NCBI GenBank assembly: GCA_019747875.1
Contig: JAIEQI010000062.1
Span: 62,001 to 126,000, forward strand
Direction of reading: 5' to 3'
Length of the DNA stretch: 64,000 nucleotides
Source of the DNA: Candidatus Obscuribacterales bacterium
GTDB taxonomy: Bacteria; Cyanobacteriota; Vampirovibrionia; Obscuribacterales; Obscuribacteraceae
Below, piece after piece: positions 27,265 through 35,140 of the stretch. Position 1 is the stretch's first letter. Each line of letters begins with the position of its first letter. Made by a program: the position numbers and the translations under genes. Under the pieces are notes generated by a model, which worked only from the letters and a program-made list of their open reading frames with translations, made no database searches and was not told the origin of the DNA.

Positions 27265-28479
27265 ATGGGTGTCGAAAGTCAAAACATACCGGTGCTAAAG
27301 CCGGGAATTGATATGGCAAGAAGCAGCGATCCTCAGCCGGAATTGGATGAGACTGGTCGCAAGCTTTACGAAGACGCAAGAAATTCCATCGTAAAAATTG
27401 TCTCCGATAAAGACAAAACAGGCACTGGATTTCTGATCGAGGATGGCTCAAAGCTGATTACAACGGCAAGAGCGGTGCTCGATTCACGCGAACACTTTGC
27501 GGTCGGACCAGACGGCAAAAGATACAAAGCTGAGATCGAAAAACTGGACGACCTGCATGATCTAGCGGTACTGCGCCTTCAGAAAGGTGCGATCGCCGGC
27601 ACAAAGGCACTCGAACTCGGCTCATCAAAAGAGCTAGAGGAAGATCAAAAGCTCTATACATTCTCCATTCCAACAAAGGCAAACGACGCGTATGTCTCGC
27701 CAGGATATGGCAGGGGCATTATGAGCCCAATTCAGCTGCTTGCGACAATGGATCCAAACATCGGACGCAAGCTAATGATGAAAGGCTTCACGATGGACAT
27801 GCAAGAGCAAATGGAAGCGCGTGCGATGCTCGGTCGCCCCTTGTTTGAAACCAAGACCCACATCCAACGTGGTGGAGGTGGTGGACCCATGCTGGATGAA
27901 TCCGGCAAAGTGGTCGCCATAACACAACTCAGCAATGGAGTCGACGCCACGCTAGGAAAGACGCTTTCATCACCAGTCGAGGCAGCTCAAATGCTTCTAG
28001 ACAAAGGTGGCAAATTTGACGTGAGCTATAAAGCAAGCGCCGAGCCCTGGGCTGAAGAATTCAAAAAGACTGTTGCTGATAACAAGATGGTTGCGGCAGG
28101 TAGCGCCCTCGTCGTGGGCGGTATGGGTTACGCAGGTTACCTTGGGCTCAATCGCTACCCTCTGATTGGTGGCGGTGCGCTTGCAGGTCACGGTTTGATG
28201 AAGTTCACTTCTGACGCCACTAACTTTTTGTCCAGCTCTGATTCAAAAGACAGCTTGAAGTATGGTTTGGCCTCGGCAGCGGATCTCTCAACTTTTGCCG
28301 GAGGCGTCATGACGTTCGTGCCCAAGGTTCGTGGAATCGGAATGATTCTGGCTGCCGGTGGCATAGCAGGACGTGCAGCTACGGACTTCATCCAGAACCA
28401 CTGGGTGGTTGATGAGTTCAAGCGCAAAGACGGTAGTGCTCGTCCGCCTGCAAGCTTCGACAAGCTAATCGGGTCTTGA
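27265..28479 (+). CDS. Pseudoprotease paralogue of the upstream serine protease
   Basis: 404 residues, aligning end to end with the upstream protein. Both share the start P-V-L-K-P-G-(L/I)-D-(I/M)-A, the E-H-F-A-V block, E-I-E-K-L-D-D-L and the C-terminal hydrophobic domain. The catalytic His is Arg (R69 in T-T-A-R-A-V-L). The Asp is kept (D99). The serine motif G-D-S-G-G-P has become G-G-G-G-G-P (G203-P208), so both the oxyanion Asp and the nucleophile are gone. It should be proteolytically inactive and may regulate or bind the active sister. Start codon ATG two bases after the previous stop, so the pair is translated together. Confidence 0.85.
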   Translation: MGVESQNIPVLKPGIDMARSSDPQPELDETGRKLYEDARNSIVKIVSDKDKTGTGFLIEDGSKLITTARAVLDSREHFAVGPDGKRYKAEIEKLDDLHDLAVLRLQKGAIAGTKALELGSSKELEEDQKLYTFSIPTKANDAYVSPGYGRGIMSPIQLLATMDPNIGRKLMMKGFTMDMQEQMEARAMLGRPLFETKTHIQRGGGGGPMLDESGKVVAITQLSNGVDATLGKTLSSPVEAAQMLLDKGGKFDVSYKASAEPWAEEFKKTVADNKMVAAGSALVVGGMGYAGYLGLNRYPLIGGGALAGHGLMKFTSDATNFLSSSDSKDSLKYGLASAADLSTFAGGVMTFVPKVRGIGMILAAGGIAGRAATDFIQNHWVVDEFKRKDGSARPPASFDKLIGS

Positions 28480-28481
28480 CC

Positions 28482-29456
28482 CTAATCCAATCCGTTTATG
28501 CGGTCTGAAATACTCTGATTGAGATGCTGCAGCTCTTGGCGCAACGTGCTTTCTTGCCGATGCGACAAAACACCGGACTTTTGAATCATCACATTCCAAT
28601 TCTTCTTAATAGCAAGAAGCTTTGAGGTGAATAAGTCCATATCAAAAGTTCCGAGCTGTCCCTTTTCGTGCAGAGTGATCAACTCGTTTTCGACAAGCTC
28701 CATCTGTTTCGGTATCGAAATCATGGGCTTGCGCGGTAGCGGTATTTTTGGCGTCGTCACAGGAGGAAGAGGAGCGGACTCTTCGACGTGACCGCGGTGA
28801 ATTTCTTTCGCCGGTGCAGCAGCTGTGTCAGCATTCTTTGTCGAATCTGAGCCGAGCGGTAGCTCCTTATTCTCTTTACTGGAACCTAGCTTTGTCCAAG
28901 ACTTGGACAATATCTCCATATAGAGCTGATGAACATCATGCAGTAGCGCTGCGGCTCCCCCATCGTAAGGCAATTTTCCATTTGCGCGATTTGTAAGTTC
29001 GCTGATGGATTGTTTGAGAGCACGATGCTGTTCTGTCGACAGATTTGCCGAGCGATCTCCCAACAACGTTTCCAGCTTTGCAATTTCCGAATCGATCTGT
29101 CTTTTTGCCAAAGCAGCCAGGTTCGCATTATCCCCCAAGCGAAGAGCGAGATCGCCATAGAGACTGTTGGCAGGACCAATTAAAGACGACGCATCAGCAC
29201 CACCGCTGATATCAATCTTGGCATCGACTTTCAATCTCTCGACTCGGCTTACGAAGTCTTGATACTCGGTATCACTGAGATTATGGGAGCCGTTATTCAA
29301 GCTGTCTTCGATTTTTTGAATTGTATCTGAGATTTGCCCATAGCTCTGTGCCGCCGTTGGGGTAGGCCGAGAATTGTTTGCGGCCAGACAAAGTGAATCC
29401 GGCAGCAAAGAAAGCTGCAGCAGAATTAGCAGAACACTAATTGGCCGAATTGGCAA
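28482..29456 (-). CDS. Secreted helical protein, unknown
   Basis: 324 residues. Signal peptide at about residues 5-25 (VLLILLQLSLLPDSLCLA). The body is mostly charged helix with regular heptad-like blocks (Y-G-Q-I-S-D-T-I-Q-K-I-E-D-S-L and E-Q-H-R-A-L-K-Q-S-I-S-E-L), broken by a Thr/Ala/Pro linker near 210-245 (P-L-P-P-V-T-T-P-K-I-P-L-P-R-K-P) and then further helices. This looks like two coiled-coil modules joined by a flexible Pro-rich arm. No family is recognised. It is convergent with the pseudoprotease, with two bases between stops. Confidence 0.7.
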   Translation of the reverse strand: MPIRPISVLLILLQLSLLPDSLCLAANNSRPTPTAAQSYGQISDTIQKIEDSLNNGSHNLSDTEYQDFVSRVERLKVDAKIDISGGADASSLIGPANSLYGDLALRLGDNANLAALAKRQIDSEIAKLETLLGDRSANLSTEQHRALKQSISELTNRANGKLPYDGGAAALLHDVHQLYMEILSKSWTKLGSSKENKELPLGSDSTKNADTAAAPAKEIHRGHVEESAPLPPVTTPKIPLPRKPMISIPKQMELVENELITLHEKGQLGTFDMDLFTSKLLAIKKNWNVMIQKSGVLSHRQESTLRQELQHLNQSISDRINGLD

Positions 29457-29581
29457 TAGAACCTCGACACCAAGTTAACCTGTATCCAGTTATACCCGGC
29501 AAATGACATGCAATGCCACCGATCCGAGGCGCATGTAACCGCGAGCATACAAAGGGCAGGCGCTTGCAAGCGACCAACAGA

Positions 29582-29603
29582 CCCCTAGCAGTAGTGTTAG
29601 GGG
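29582..29603. repeat. CCCCTA/TAGGGG hairpin
   Basis: CCCCTA (29582-29587) and TAGGGG (29598-29603) flank a ten-base loop. It lies in the gap downstream of the zinc-ribbon/small membrane pair and could be part of a termination structure, though no T-run follows on the minus strand. Confidence 0.35.
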
Positions 29604-29690
29604 AACGAAGGATGACCAAAGAAATCGGACGAAGCATCACAGCATCGTGCTGAGCGATTCGTCCGATAATCAGTTCTAGTAAGTGATTCC

Positions 29691-29837
29691 CTAACGCAAT
29701 ATGCCAGGGCTCATCACACAAAATCTAAGAGCCACTAAAATCGCAGTGCCTGCGAGGATACCGACATTAAAACCGGAGGCGAACATTTGTTTAGCCAGCG
29801 GGGGTCCGGCGTACAAGATTTCCCCCAAGTTTTTCAT
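29691..29837 (-). CDS. 48-residue membrane protein, unknown
   Basis: A short frame starting ATG at 29837 with GAGG about seven bases upstream. The product is 48 residues: a polar start (MKNLGEILYAGPPLAKQMF), then one clear transmembrane helix (NVGILAGTAILVALRFCV) and a short tail MSPGILR. It begins 47 bases after the stop of the zinc-ribbon gene on the same strand, so the two may form an operon. Too short for family recognition; reality rests on the ribosome-binding site, helix and position. Confidence 0.5.
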   Translation of the reverse strand: MKNLGEILYAGPPLAKQMFASGFNVGILAGTAILVALRFCVMSPGILR

Positions 29838-29884
29838 TTGGTAACCTCGCTTTCAAAAATTCGAACAGTTCCAGACTCTCTAAT

Positions 29885-30199
29885 CTAAACGGCGACGTTG
29901 ACGTCCCGTTCGGCAGTTTGACCATATTTGATGTTGCCGAGGCACATCACACAGTAGACAGGCTTATTGCCTTTCGGGTGGAAAGGCACGCGTGTCGCAA
30001 CTCCACACTCAGCACAATTGACTTCACTGGTGTTTGCGATATCTTTGCCGCTTCGACGAACTCTCATCAATACTCGACAATTGGGACAACGCTTCGGTTC
30101 GTGGGCAAGGCCTTTGGCAGCGAAAAACTCCTGCTCAGCCTTTGGAAAGATAAAATTGGTTCCGCAATCGCGGCAAACTAGCGACTTCTCAACAAACAT
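29885..30199 (-). CDS. Double zinc-ribbon protein
   Basis: 104 residues with four Cys-x-x-Cys knuckles: C-R-D-C, C-P-N-C, C-A-E-C and C-V-M-C, making two zinc ribbons. The first half (L-V-C-R-D-C-G-T-N-F-I-F-P-K-A-E-Q-E-F-F-A-A-K-G-L) matches the zf-trcl type found in many bacteria; the second half has A-T-R-V-P-F-H-P-K-G-N-K-P-V-Y-C. Probably nucleic-acid or protein binding; no specific function is established. GAGG precedes the start by about eight bases. Three palindromes lie upstream. Confidence 0.8.
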   Translation of the reverse strand: MFVEKSLVCRDCGTNFIFPKAEQEFFAAKGLAHEPKRCPNCRVLMRVRRSGKDIANTSEVNCAECGVATRVPFHPKGNKPVYCVMCLGNIKYGQTAERDVNVAV

Positions 30200-30225
30200 C
30201 CGAGCTACCTCACACAGAGTCCATA

Positions 30226-30291
30226 GCTAACAAGTTAGCATTGAAAAGCAGCATATGATCGATATGCTATGGGGACCCCTAGTGTTACTAG
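30226..30291. promoter_or_regulatory. Three palindromes upstream of the zinc-ribbon gene
   Basis: GCTAAC-AA-GTTAGC (30226-30239), AGCATAT-N5-ATATGCT (30250-30268) and CTAGT-GTT-ACTAG (30279-30291) are three perfect inverted repeats in 66 bases, 27 bases before the start codon on the minus strand. Such clustering is typical of operators or a folded leader. Which protein binds is unknown. Confidence 0.45.
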
Positions 30292-30451
30292 TGGAAGTTA
30301 TATAGGGTTGCCCAAAAAAAACAAGGAAGAATCGCGGAAAGGCAGCCTTGAGCTTACATTTCCTCACTCTATCGAGGGACTATATCGAACCTTTTATCGA
30401 CTATTTGCGGAGCCATGGTGCGTGGCGAAGACCTGCCAAACTCCGGAGCGT

Positions 30452-31363
30452 TTAATTCCGGTTTGCGCTCTCGGCGGTCATGTTTGCTTTCTTCGCTTTT
30501 TCCTTCGCCTCAAGCTGTGCTTTCTGCGCATCGGCAAATACCTTTTCTAGATAAGGCTTCAAACTGCCGTCCTCAGAGCGAGCTTTCTGGCAGATCTCTT
30601 TTACCTTCGGATGCTGGTCTAAATTGCTCGCCAATGACCATGAAGCTGCGCTTGAGATCATCAGACGGTTGAGATCCTTAGTATCCTTCTCACCCCAGGT
30701 AAGCGGTGTCATCAGCCTTCGCACATATTTTTCATCACCAGTTGCAGAGAATGCCCCCCACAAGATATCCAATATGTCGGGTGATTCTATAGATAGTTTG
30801 TCGAGGTCCTCTGCTTTTTTGTCAATTTGTTTGTGGAACTCGACCTTGGACTTTTCCGGCAAACTGTTAGCGATGTTTTCTAGCAATGTTTTGCCTTCTT
30901 TAGTGTTTGACCACCAAACAGCTGTGAGTACGACAGTTTTGCTGGAGTCCTTTATTGTCCCAAGCTGGCCAAACCAGACCGGAATCTGCTCGGGGTTACT
31001 TTCAAAAACTCGACTGAGAAATCCCTGGAAAGGCGCAACTGAATCGCCTTCCAGCAAATTGTTCTGGTCTGCCAGTTTAATGGCAGCTACTACGAACTCT
31101 GGCTGCGGATGCAGGTAGTAATAAGTCATCCATCTGCTCAAATCGTCAACCGTGCTTATATCCTTCACCGGCTTCATGCGCTCAGCGATTGTCATCGGTT
31201 TATTTGACTCATCAGCTTTGCGCTTCTCGGTCTTCGAGAATGCAGGGATTGCGTTGCTAACGTCGACGAGTATTGCCGAACTCATTTGCAAAACGCCAAA
31301 AGCAAGCGCCAGTGGCAAAGTGCGACGAAAACAGAGGAAACTATGCCAATTTTTGATTTGCAT
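30452..31363 (-). CDS. Secreted helical protein, unknown
   Basis: 303 residues. An N-terminal signal segment lies near residues 14-33 (TLPLALAFGVLQMSSAILV). The rest is helical: repeated W-M-T-Y-Y-Y, F-V-V-A-A-I-K-L-A-D, W-F-G-Q-L-G and V-L-T-A-V-W-W-S-N-T blocks suggest an alpha-solenoid. The last 30 residues are Lys/Ala/Glu-rich (AQLEAKEKAKKANM). No family is recognised. It stands alone, in the same direction as the MFS gene upstream of it, separated by about 130 bases. Confidence 0.65.
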   Translation of the reverse strand: MQIKNWHSFLCFRRTLPLALAFGVLQMSSAILVDVSNAIPAFSKTEKRKADESNKPMTIAERMKPVKDISTVDDLSRWMTYYYLHPQPEFVVAAIKLADQNNLLEGDSVAPFQGFLSRVFESNPEQIPVWFGQLGTIKDSSKTVVLTAVWWSNTKEGKTLLENIANSLPEKSKVEFHKQIDKKAEDLDKLSIESPDILDILWGAFSATGDEKYVRRLMTPLTWGEKDTKDLNRLMISSAASWSLASNLDQHPKVKEICQKARSEDGSLKPYLEKVFADAQKAQLEAKEKAKKANMTAESANRN

Positions 31364-31495
31364 TTTCTCATCCCATCCCAGCGGTTTGGAAGAATCATAC
31401 TAATTCTCGCCATATAAAGACTTAGCCTGAGTTAACGGCCCGGAAAGGGGTGGGGTCAGCACCTGCCTGACGGTTTGGAGGAGGCGCTTAGACGG

Positions 31496-32851
31496 TCAGG
31501 ATTGAGCAGCCAGATCAGCCTTCTTAAGCTCTGCAATATCGCGGTCGGGATGTTGCAGGAAAAACACAAACAGTGAGGACGTGAAGGTAAAGCCAGCCAT
31601 AATCCATAGGGCAGAGTTGAAGTTGCCGGTTGCCTGCTTCATATATCCCGTCAGCAACGGTGCAAGCACGCCTGCGGCAGCAAGGAAGCAATCCATCAAA
31701 CCAAGCGAAGTGGCAGCTCTGTCTTTGGCCAGATCTGAATTAAGTGAGTAAAAGCAGGCATTAGGAGCCAGCCCAAAAGCAATCCCGAGTGACATAAAAG
31801 TAATCACTAGAGGCAATGAATCAGTAAACGTAACCGCGATCAGAAAGCAGGCCGACAACATTTGAGACGGCCAAATCATGTGAGTACGGGCCCAACGTAC
31901 ATTCTTCGTTTTCTTGTAAATCCAGTCAGAAAGAAATCCACAGGAGACCACGAAGATCGCCGCAGTAAGCCAGGGAGCCATAACAAGCACACCGACTTCT
32001 TTGATTTTAAGGTGATAGGTCTGCTCCAAAAAACCAGGCAGCCACGAAACAGCAAAGAACAACAAATAGCCGAATGAGAAAAATGAATAGTTGTTCGCCA
32101 TCAATGAGGGATTGAGAAAGAGAAACTTCCAAGTGGTTTTCCCGGTAGAAAGATGATGGCGTCGCAAATCAGCATCGCTTCCGTGAACCTGCAGTGTTTG
32201 CCCCTCGTGAATGAGGTCGAGTTCCGCTTCCGAAACCTTCGAAGAGTTTTGCGGATAGTCCCTGTACATCACCCACCAGAAGCCTGCCCAAATAATGCCG
32301 AGCGAGCCTAATATAACGAACATCGCTTTCCAGCCAAAGCTGACGATCAAATGTGAAATAAGCGGTCCACCAATTACAGAAGCCAGTGGAACTGCTGCCA
32401 ACGAAATAGCCGAGGAGCGAGCGCGCTCGTTAGCCGGAAGCCAATCCGTAACAGCCCTGGTCATGGCCGGGAAGCAGGGACCTTCAGTTATGCCGAGCAT
32501 CACGCGTAAGAAAAATAGATGCCAAAAGCCTGTGCAAACTGCCAGCAATCCGGTGCAAATAGACCAGGTAATGGAAGACCAGGTCCACACCTGACGCGCC
32601 CCCCAAAGGTCAACAATGATGCCACCACCAAGAGTCATGATTGTGTAGCCGATACCAAATGCGGAGGCTATTGCGCCATAGTCCGCGTCATTGAGACCAA
32701 ATTCTTTTTTTATCGGCTCGATTGCATACGCGATCGCTGAACGATCCATGTAATTGATGACAATGATAATGAAGCAGAGAGCAATGACAGTCCAACGATA
32801 GTTCGTCATGCCTGGTGGACGACTGATGCCCTTCTCTTTTACGGTGTCCAC
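31496..32851 (-). CDS. MFS transporter, anion:cation symporter type
   Basis: About 451 residues from the GTG at 32851, chosen because AGGAAG lies close upstream and leaves a normal 20-residue cytoplasmic start; the open frame extends to a TTG at 32914. Twelve transmembrane helices. The ACS-family signatures are clear: I-N-Y-M-D-R-S-A-I-A-Y-A in helix 1, G-I-G-Y-T-I-M-T-L-G-G-G at helix 2 and R-V-M-L-G-I-T-E-G-P-C-F-P-A in helix 4, then W-L-P-A-N-E-R-A-R. These transporters import sugar acids or other organic anions with protons. The substrate cannot be told from sequence. Confidence 0.85.
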   Translation of the reverse strand: MDTVKEKGISRPPGMTNYRWTVIALCFIIIVINYMDRSAIAYAIEPIKKEFGLNDADYGAIASAFGIGYTIMTLGGGIIVDLWGARQVWTWSSITWSICTGLLAVCTGFWHLFFLRVMLGITEGPCFPAMTRAVTDWLPANERARSSAISLAAVPLASVIGGPLISHLIVSFGWKAMFVILGSLGIIWAGFWWVMYRDYPQNSSKVSEAELDLIHEGQTLQVHGSDADLRRHHLSTGKTTWKFLFLNPSLMANNYSFFSFGYLLFFAVSWLPGFLEQTYHLKIKEVGVLVMAPWLTAAIFVVSCGFLSDWIYKKTKNVRWARTHMIWPSQMLSACFLIAVTFTDSLPLVITFMSLGIAFGLAPNACFYSLNSDLAKDRAATSLGLMDCFLAAAGVLAPLLTGYMKQATGNFNSALWIMAGFTFTSSLFVFFLQHPDRDIAELKKADLAAQS

Positions 32852-32965
32852 TTTGCTTCCTTCCGTTTCTTCAAGCGCAAACCTCACTAAAACCGGGCAT
32901 TGAATCATGCTCAAGCCGATTTCACCAAGCTCCCAGTCCTGGGAGCAGCGGGATATGAATTATAG

Positions 32966-33160
32966 CGGAGGAGGTGAGAGGGGCGATAGCCCTGCGAACC
33001 GACGGAGCGTTTCAGTATAAACCGGAGGAGGTGAGAGGGGCGATAGCCCTGCGAACCGACGGAGCGTTTTAGCATAAACCGGAGGAGGTGAGAGGGGCGA
33101 TAGCCCTGCGAACCGACGGAGCGTTTTAGCATAAACCGGAGGAGGTGAGAGGGGCGATAG
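32966..33160. repeat. 57-bp tandem repeat, three full copies and one partial
   Basis: Units begin CGGAGGAGGTGAGAGGGGCG, contain GGGCGATAGCCC and GCGAACCGACGGAGCG, and end CATAAAC. They start at 32966, 33023, 33080 and 33137; the fourth is cut at 33160. The period is 57 bases, a multiple of three, so frames stay open across it, but the translations look artificial. It lies in the 390-base region between the MFS start and the first small-protein gene. It is the reverse complement of the 9493-9588 module. Confidence 0.9.
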
Positions 33161-33167
33161 CACGTAA

Positions 33168-33241
33168 GCTCAAAGTTTGAACAGAGTCGGTCTCGGGAAA
33201 GACGAAAGCAGAGTGCTAAAAAGTCTGTCAAGAGGTGTCTC
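33168..33241 (+). promoter_or_regulatory. Leader A of the 51-residue small gene
   Basis: 74 bases that match leader B (37293-37367) at about 83 percent by hand alignment, with one single-base gap. A short hairpin GTCT-CGGGAA-AGAC is conserved in position. The gap shifts the reading frame and an in-frame TAA precedes it, so the leader is not a shared coding region. It ends with AGAGG six bases before the start codon. Confidence 0.6.
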
Positions 33242-33397
33242 GTGACCATCAAAGACCTGAAGAGAGTCGGAATTCTAGTTATGGCTGCGGTCTTGGTTGG
33301 CAGCGCACCGCAGTGGTTAAATCCTGCAAATAAACATGTTTCCAACTACGATGCTCCCTGGGTCTACCCAGGACTGGCACCGGCAGAGCAACACTAA
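33242..33397 (+). CDS. 51-residue small protein, copy A
   Basis: GTG start at 33242 with AGAGG upstream. The product begins with a basic stretch (TIKDLKRVG), then one hydrophobic helix (ILVMAAVLVGSAP), then W-L-N-P-A-N-K-H-V-S-N-Y-D-A-P-W-V-Y-P-G-L-A-P-A-E-Q-H. It is 49/51 identical to copy B (37368-37523); the two replacements are conservative (Ile/Leu, Lys/Gln), while fourteen codons differ only synonymously. This shows selection on the protein. A single-pass or cleaved secreted peptide is likely. Function unknown. The next gene begins 53 bases downstream. Confidence 0.8.
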   Translation: MTIKDLKRVGILVMAAVLVGSAPQWLNPANKHVSNYDAPWVYPGLAPAEQH

Positions 33398-33450
33398 GCA
33401 AGCGTCAAGAGAGGATCGCGTCCACCATTAGCGGGGACGAGGAACTTATC

Positions 33451-35034
33451 GTGAATCCGGCAAATGATGAAGAAAGCAAATCCGCGACAGTTACTTCGAT
33501 TGTCGAGAAGCAACTCTCCGAAGCGGAGTCTTCTTTTGCCGGTGATAAAGTCGTTTCTGATGTTAGTGCCACGGACAATAGAGTCTTTGCTGAGCAAAGT
33601 TCGAGGCTACAAGATAAGAATACCGAGCCCGGTGTACAGGGAACGCCGCATGGAATCAACGTGCTTGAGAGGCGACTGCGAAGCCATGCTGACTGGTTGT
33701 CCGGAGCCGCGGGCGGAGAGAGAGCCCGCTTTACCGGCGACGATGTGAAAGGTGCCGATCTTCGCAACAGAGATTTGCGGCAAGTAATTTTTGATAACGC
33801 ATCATTGCTGAATACAGATTTTAGACAGGCAGATCTGAGCGGAGCAGAGTTTCGTAACTCCATTTCGCTGCATGCAGCACGGCTTGGACGAGCGAATCTA
33901 AATGGTGCAGTTTTGCCGCACGATTTCAAATTCGACTTACTCCAGAATGTGCAGGATGTTTCCAGAGAAGGAGGAAACATTCATAAGCTCGTTTTTGTCA
34001 CGTGCATATTTGGTTGGATATTTGTGATCTCCACCACGACTGAAACGATTATCCTCAACTCCGACGTAACTCAGATTCCAGCAATTGGAATTGCAATGCC
34101 AATCGCTGGAATCTGCACATACGGACTACTGATAGCATTGAGCATGTTTATTTATTGGCACTTGTATGTTTCCAGACTATGGGAATTCCTGGCGCAGCTA
34201 CCGGCGGTCTTTCCAGACGGCACTCCGGTGCATGACAAAATTTTTCCCTGGTTAGTTAATTACTTGCCGCGATTCCAGAATCCCTTCATGAGGGATCAGC
34301 CCACTGGAATACAATTCTTAGCTCAAGCAGCAATTTATGCTGTTCTCTGGTTTCACGTACCAGTATTGTTTCTCTTTTTTTGGTTTCGATACTTAGCGGC
34401 GCAAGATCCGCCTGGAACATTAATACAAATACTTGCCACAACTATTTGCGTTAATTTCGCGCTGTGGACCTTCATTCGCTGCAAACAAATTCTCAGCCAG
34501 AAAACGCCTCCGAGAGTGCATTTGCTTCAGGGCTTCCTTGCTTTACTTGCTCCGGCTTGCGTAATGTTTGCGATATCACAGTGGATCTGGAGCGACTACA
34601 AGTTGTTCGAACCAGGTGTGATAAGAGGGGATTTCCATGGACAGGCAATCTCAAGGCGCCCTGACAATTGGAACGGCATGGTTGATCAAGTCACTGGCGC
34701 CATATTATCAAATCATCGTCTTGATGGAACCAATTTTAGAAAATCATTCCTTGTTAATGCCGACTTTCACGAATCCATATTACGCGGATGCGATTTTCAA
34801 CATGCAAATTGTTCCGGTGCTGATTTCACAAGCGCGGATCTCGAAGGTTCAGATCTTCGCTCGTGCGACATGAGCAAAGCCGAATTAGCCGGCGCGAACC
34901 TGGTTAATTGCAAGCTAAATAATGCGAATTTCACTCAATGCAAAATGCAAGGAGCAATGTTTGATCAGCGCTCCTTAGACTCGGCTGCATTGAGTCCTGA
35001 GCAAAGAAAAGAAATCATCCTGCTGGCCGACTGA
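33451..35034 (+). CDS. Pentapeptide-repeat membrane protein
   Basis: 527 residues from the GTG at 33451 with GAGG upstream. The N-terminal 95 residues are polar. Pentapeptide repeats follow at about 96-158 (A-D-L-R-N, A-S-L-L-N-T-D-F-R-Q, A-D-L-S-G-A-E-F). Next come about five transmembrane helices between 170 and 385 (LVFVTCIFGWIFVIS, IAMPIAGICTYGLLIALSMF, AIYAVLWFHVPVLFLFFWF and others). A second pentapeptide block closes the protein at about 410-510 (A-D-F-H-E-S-I-L-R, G-A-D-F-T-S-A-D-L-E-G-S-D-L-R). Two right-handed helices around a membrane core are unusual. Function unknown. Confidence 0.8.
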   Translation: MNPANDEESKSATVTSIVEKQLSEAESSFAGDKVVSDVSATDNRVFAEQSSRLQDKNTEPGVQGTPHGINVLERRLRSHADWLSGAAGGERARFTGDDVKGADLRNRDLRQVIFDNASLLNTDFRQADLSGAEFRNSISLHAARLGRANLNGAVLPHDFKFDLLQNVQDVSREGGNIHKLVFVTCIFGWIFVISTTTETIILNSDVTQIPAIGIAMPIAGICTYGLLIALSMFIYWHLYVSRLWEFLAQLPAVFPDGTPVHDKIFPWLVNYLPRFQNPFMRDQPTGIQFLAQAAIYAVLWFHVPVLFLFFWFRYLAAQDPPGTLIQILATTICVNFALWTFIRCKQILSQKTPPRVHLLQGFLALLAPACVMFAISQWIWSDYKLFEPGVIRGDFHGQAISRRPDNWNGMVDQVTGAILSNHRLDGTNFRKSFLVNADFHESILRGCDFQHANCSGADFTSADLEGSDLRSCDMSKAELAGANLVNCKLNNANFTQCKMQGAMFDQRSLDSAALSPEQRKEIILLAD

Positions 35035-35140
35035 AAGCCAATGTCGTTTGAGAGTTTAGCTTACGAAGACGGATCTTCATAGTTTTTCCACATAAATGTT
35101 CCACAATTGAATTGAGTAAGACGGCTTTAGAATTATCAAA

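Noticed and set aside
29437-29721. 94-residue minus-strand frame
   Set aside because: No start site, Cys/Arg-rich composition typical of chance, and it overlaps a better small gene and the secreted protein's start.
30269-30550. 93-residue plus-strand frame
   Set aside because: Starts in a palindrome and overlaps the end of the secreted protein gene; composition is not protein-like.
32966-33160. CRISPR array
   Set aside because: The repeat is directly tandem without unique spacers and no cas genes are present.
32911-33345. Minus-strand open frame with repeated LSPLSPPPVYAKTLRRFAG peptide
   Set aside because: It is open only because the 57-bp repeat has a period divisible by three; it overlaps leader A and the small gene, and other frames are open too.
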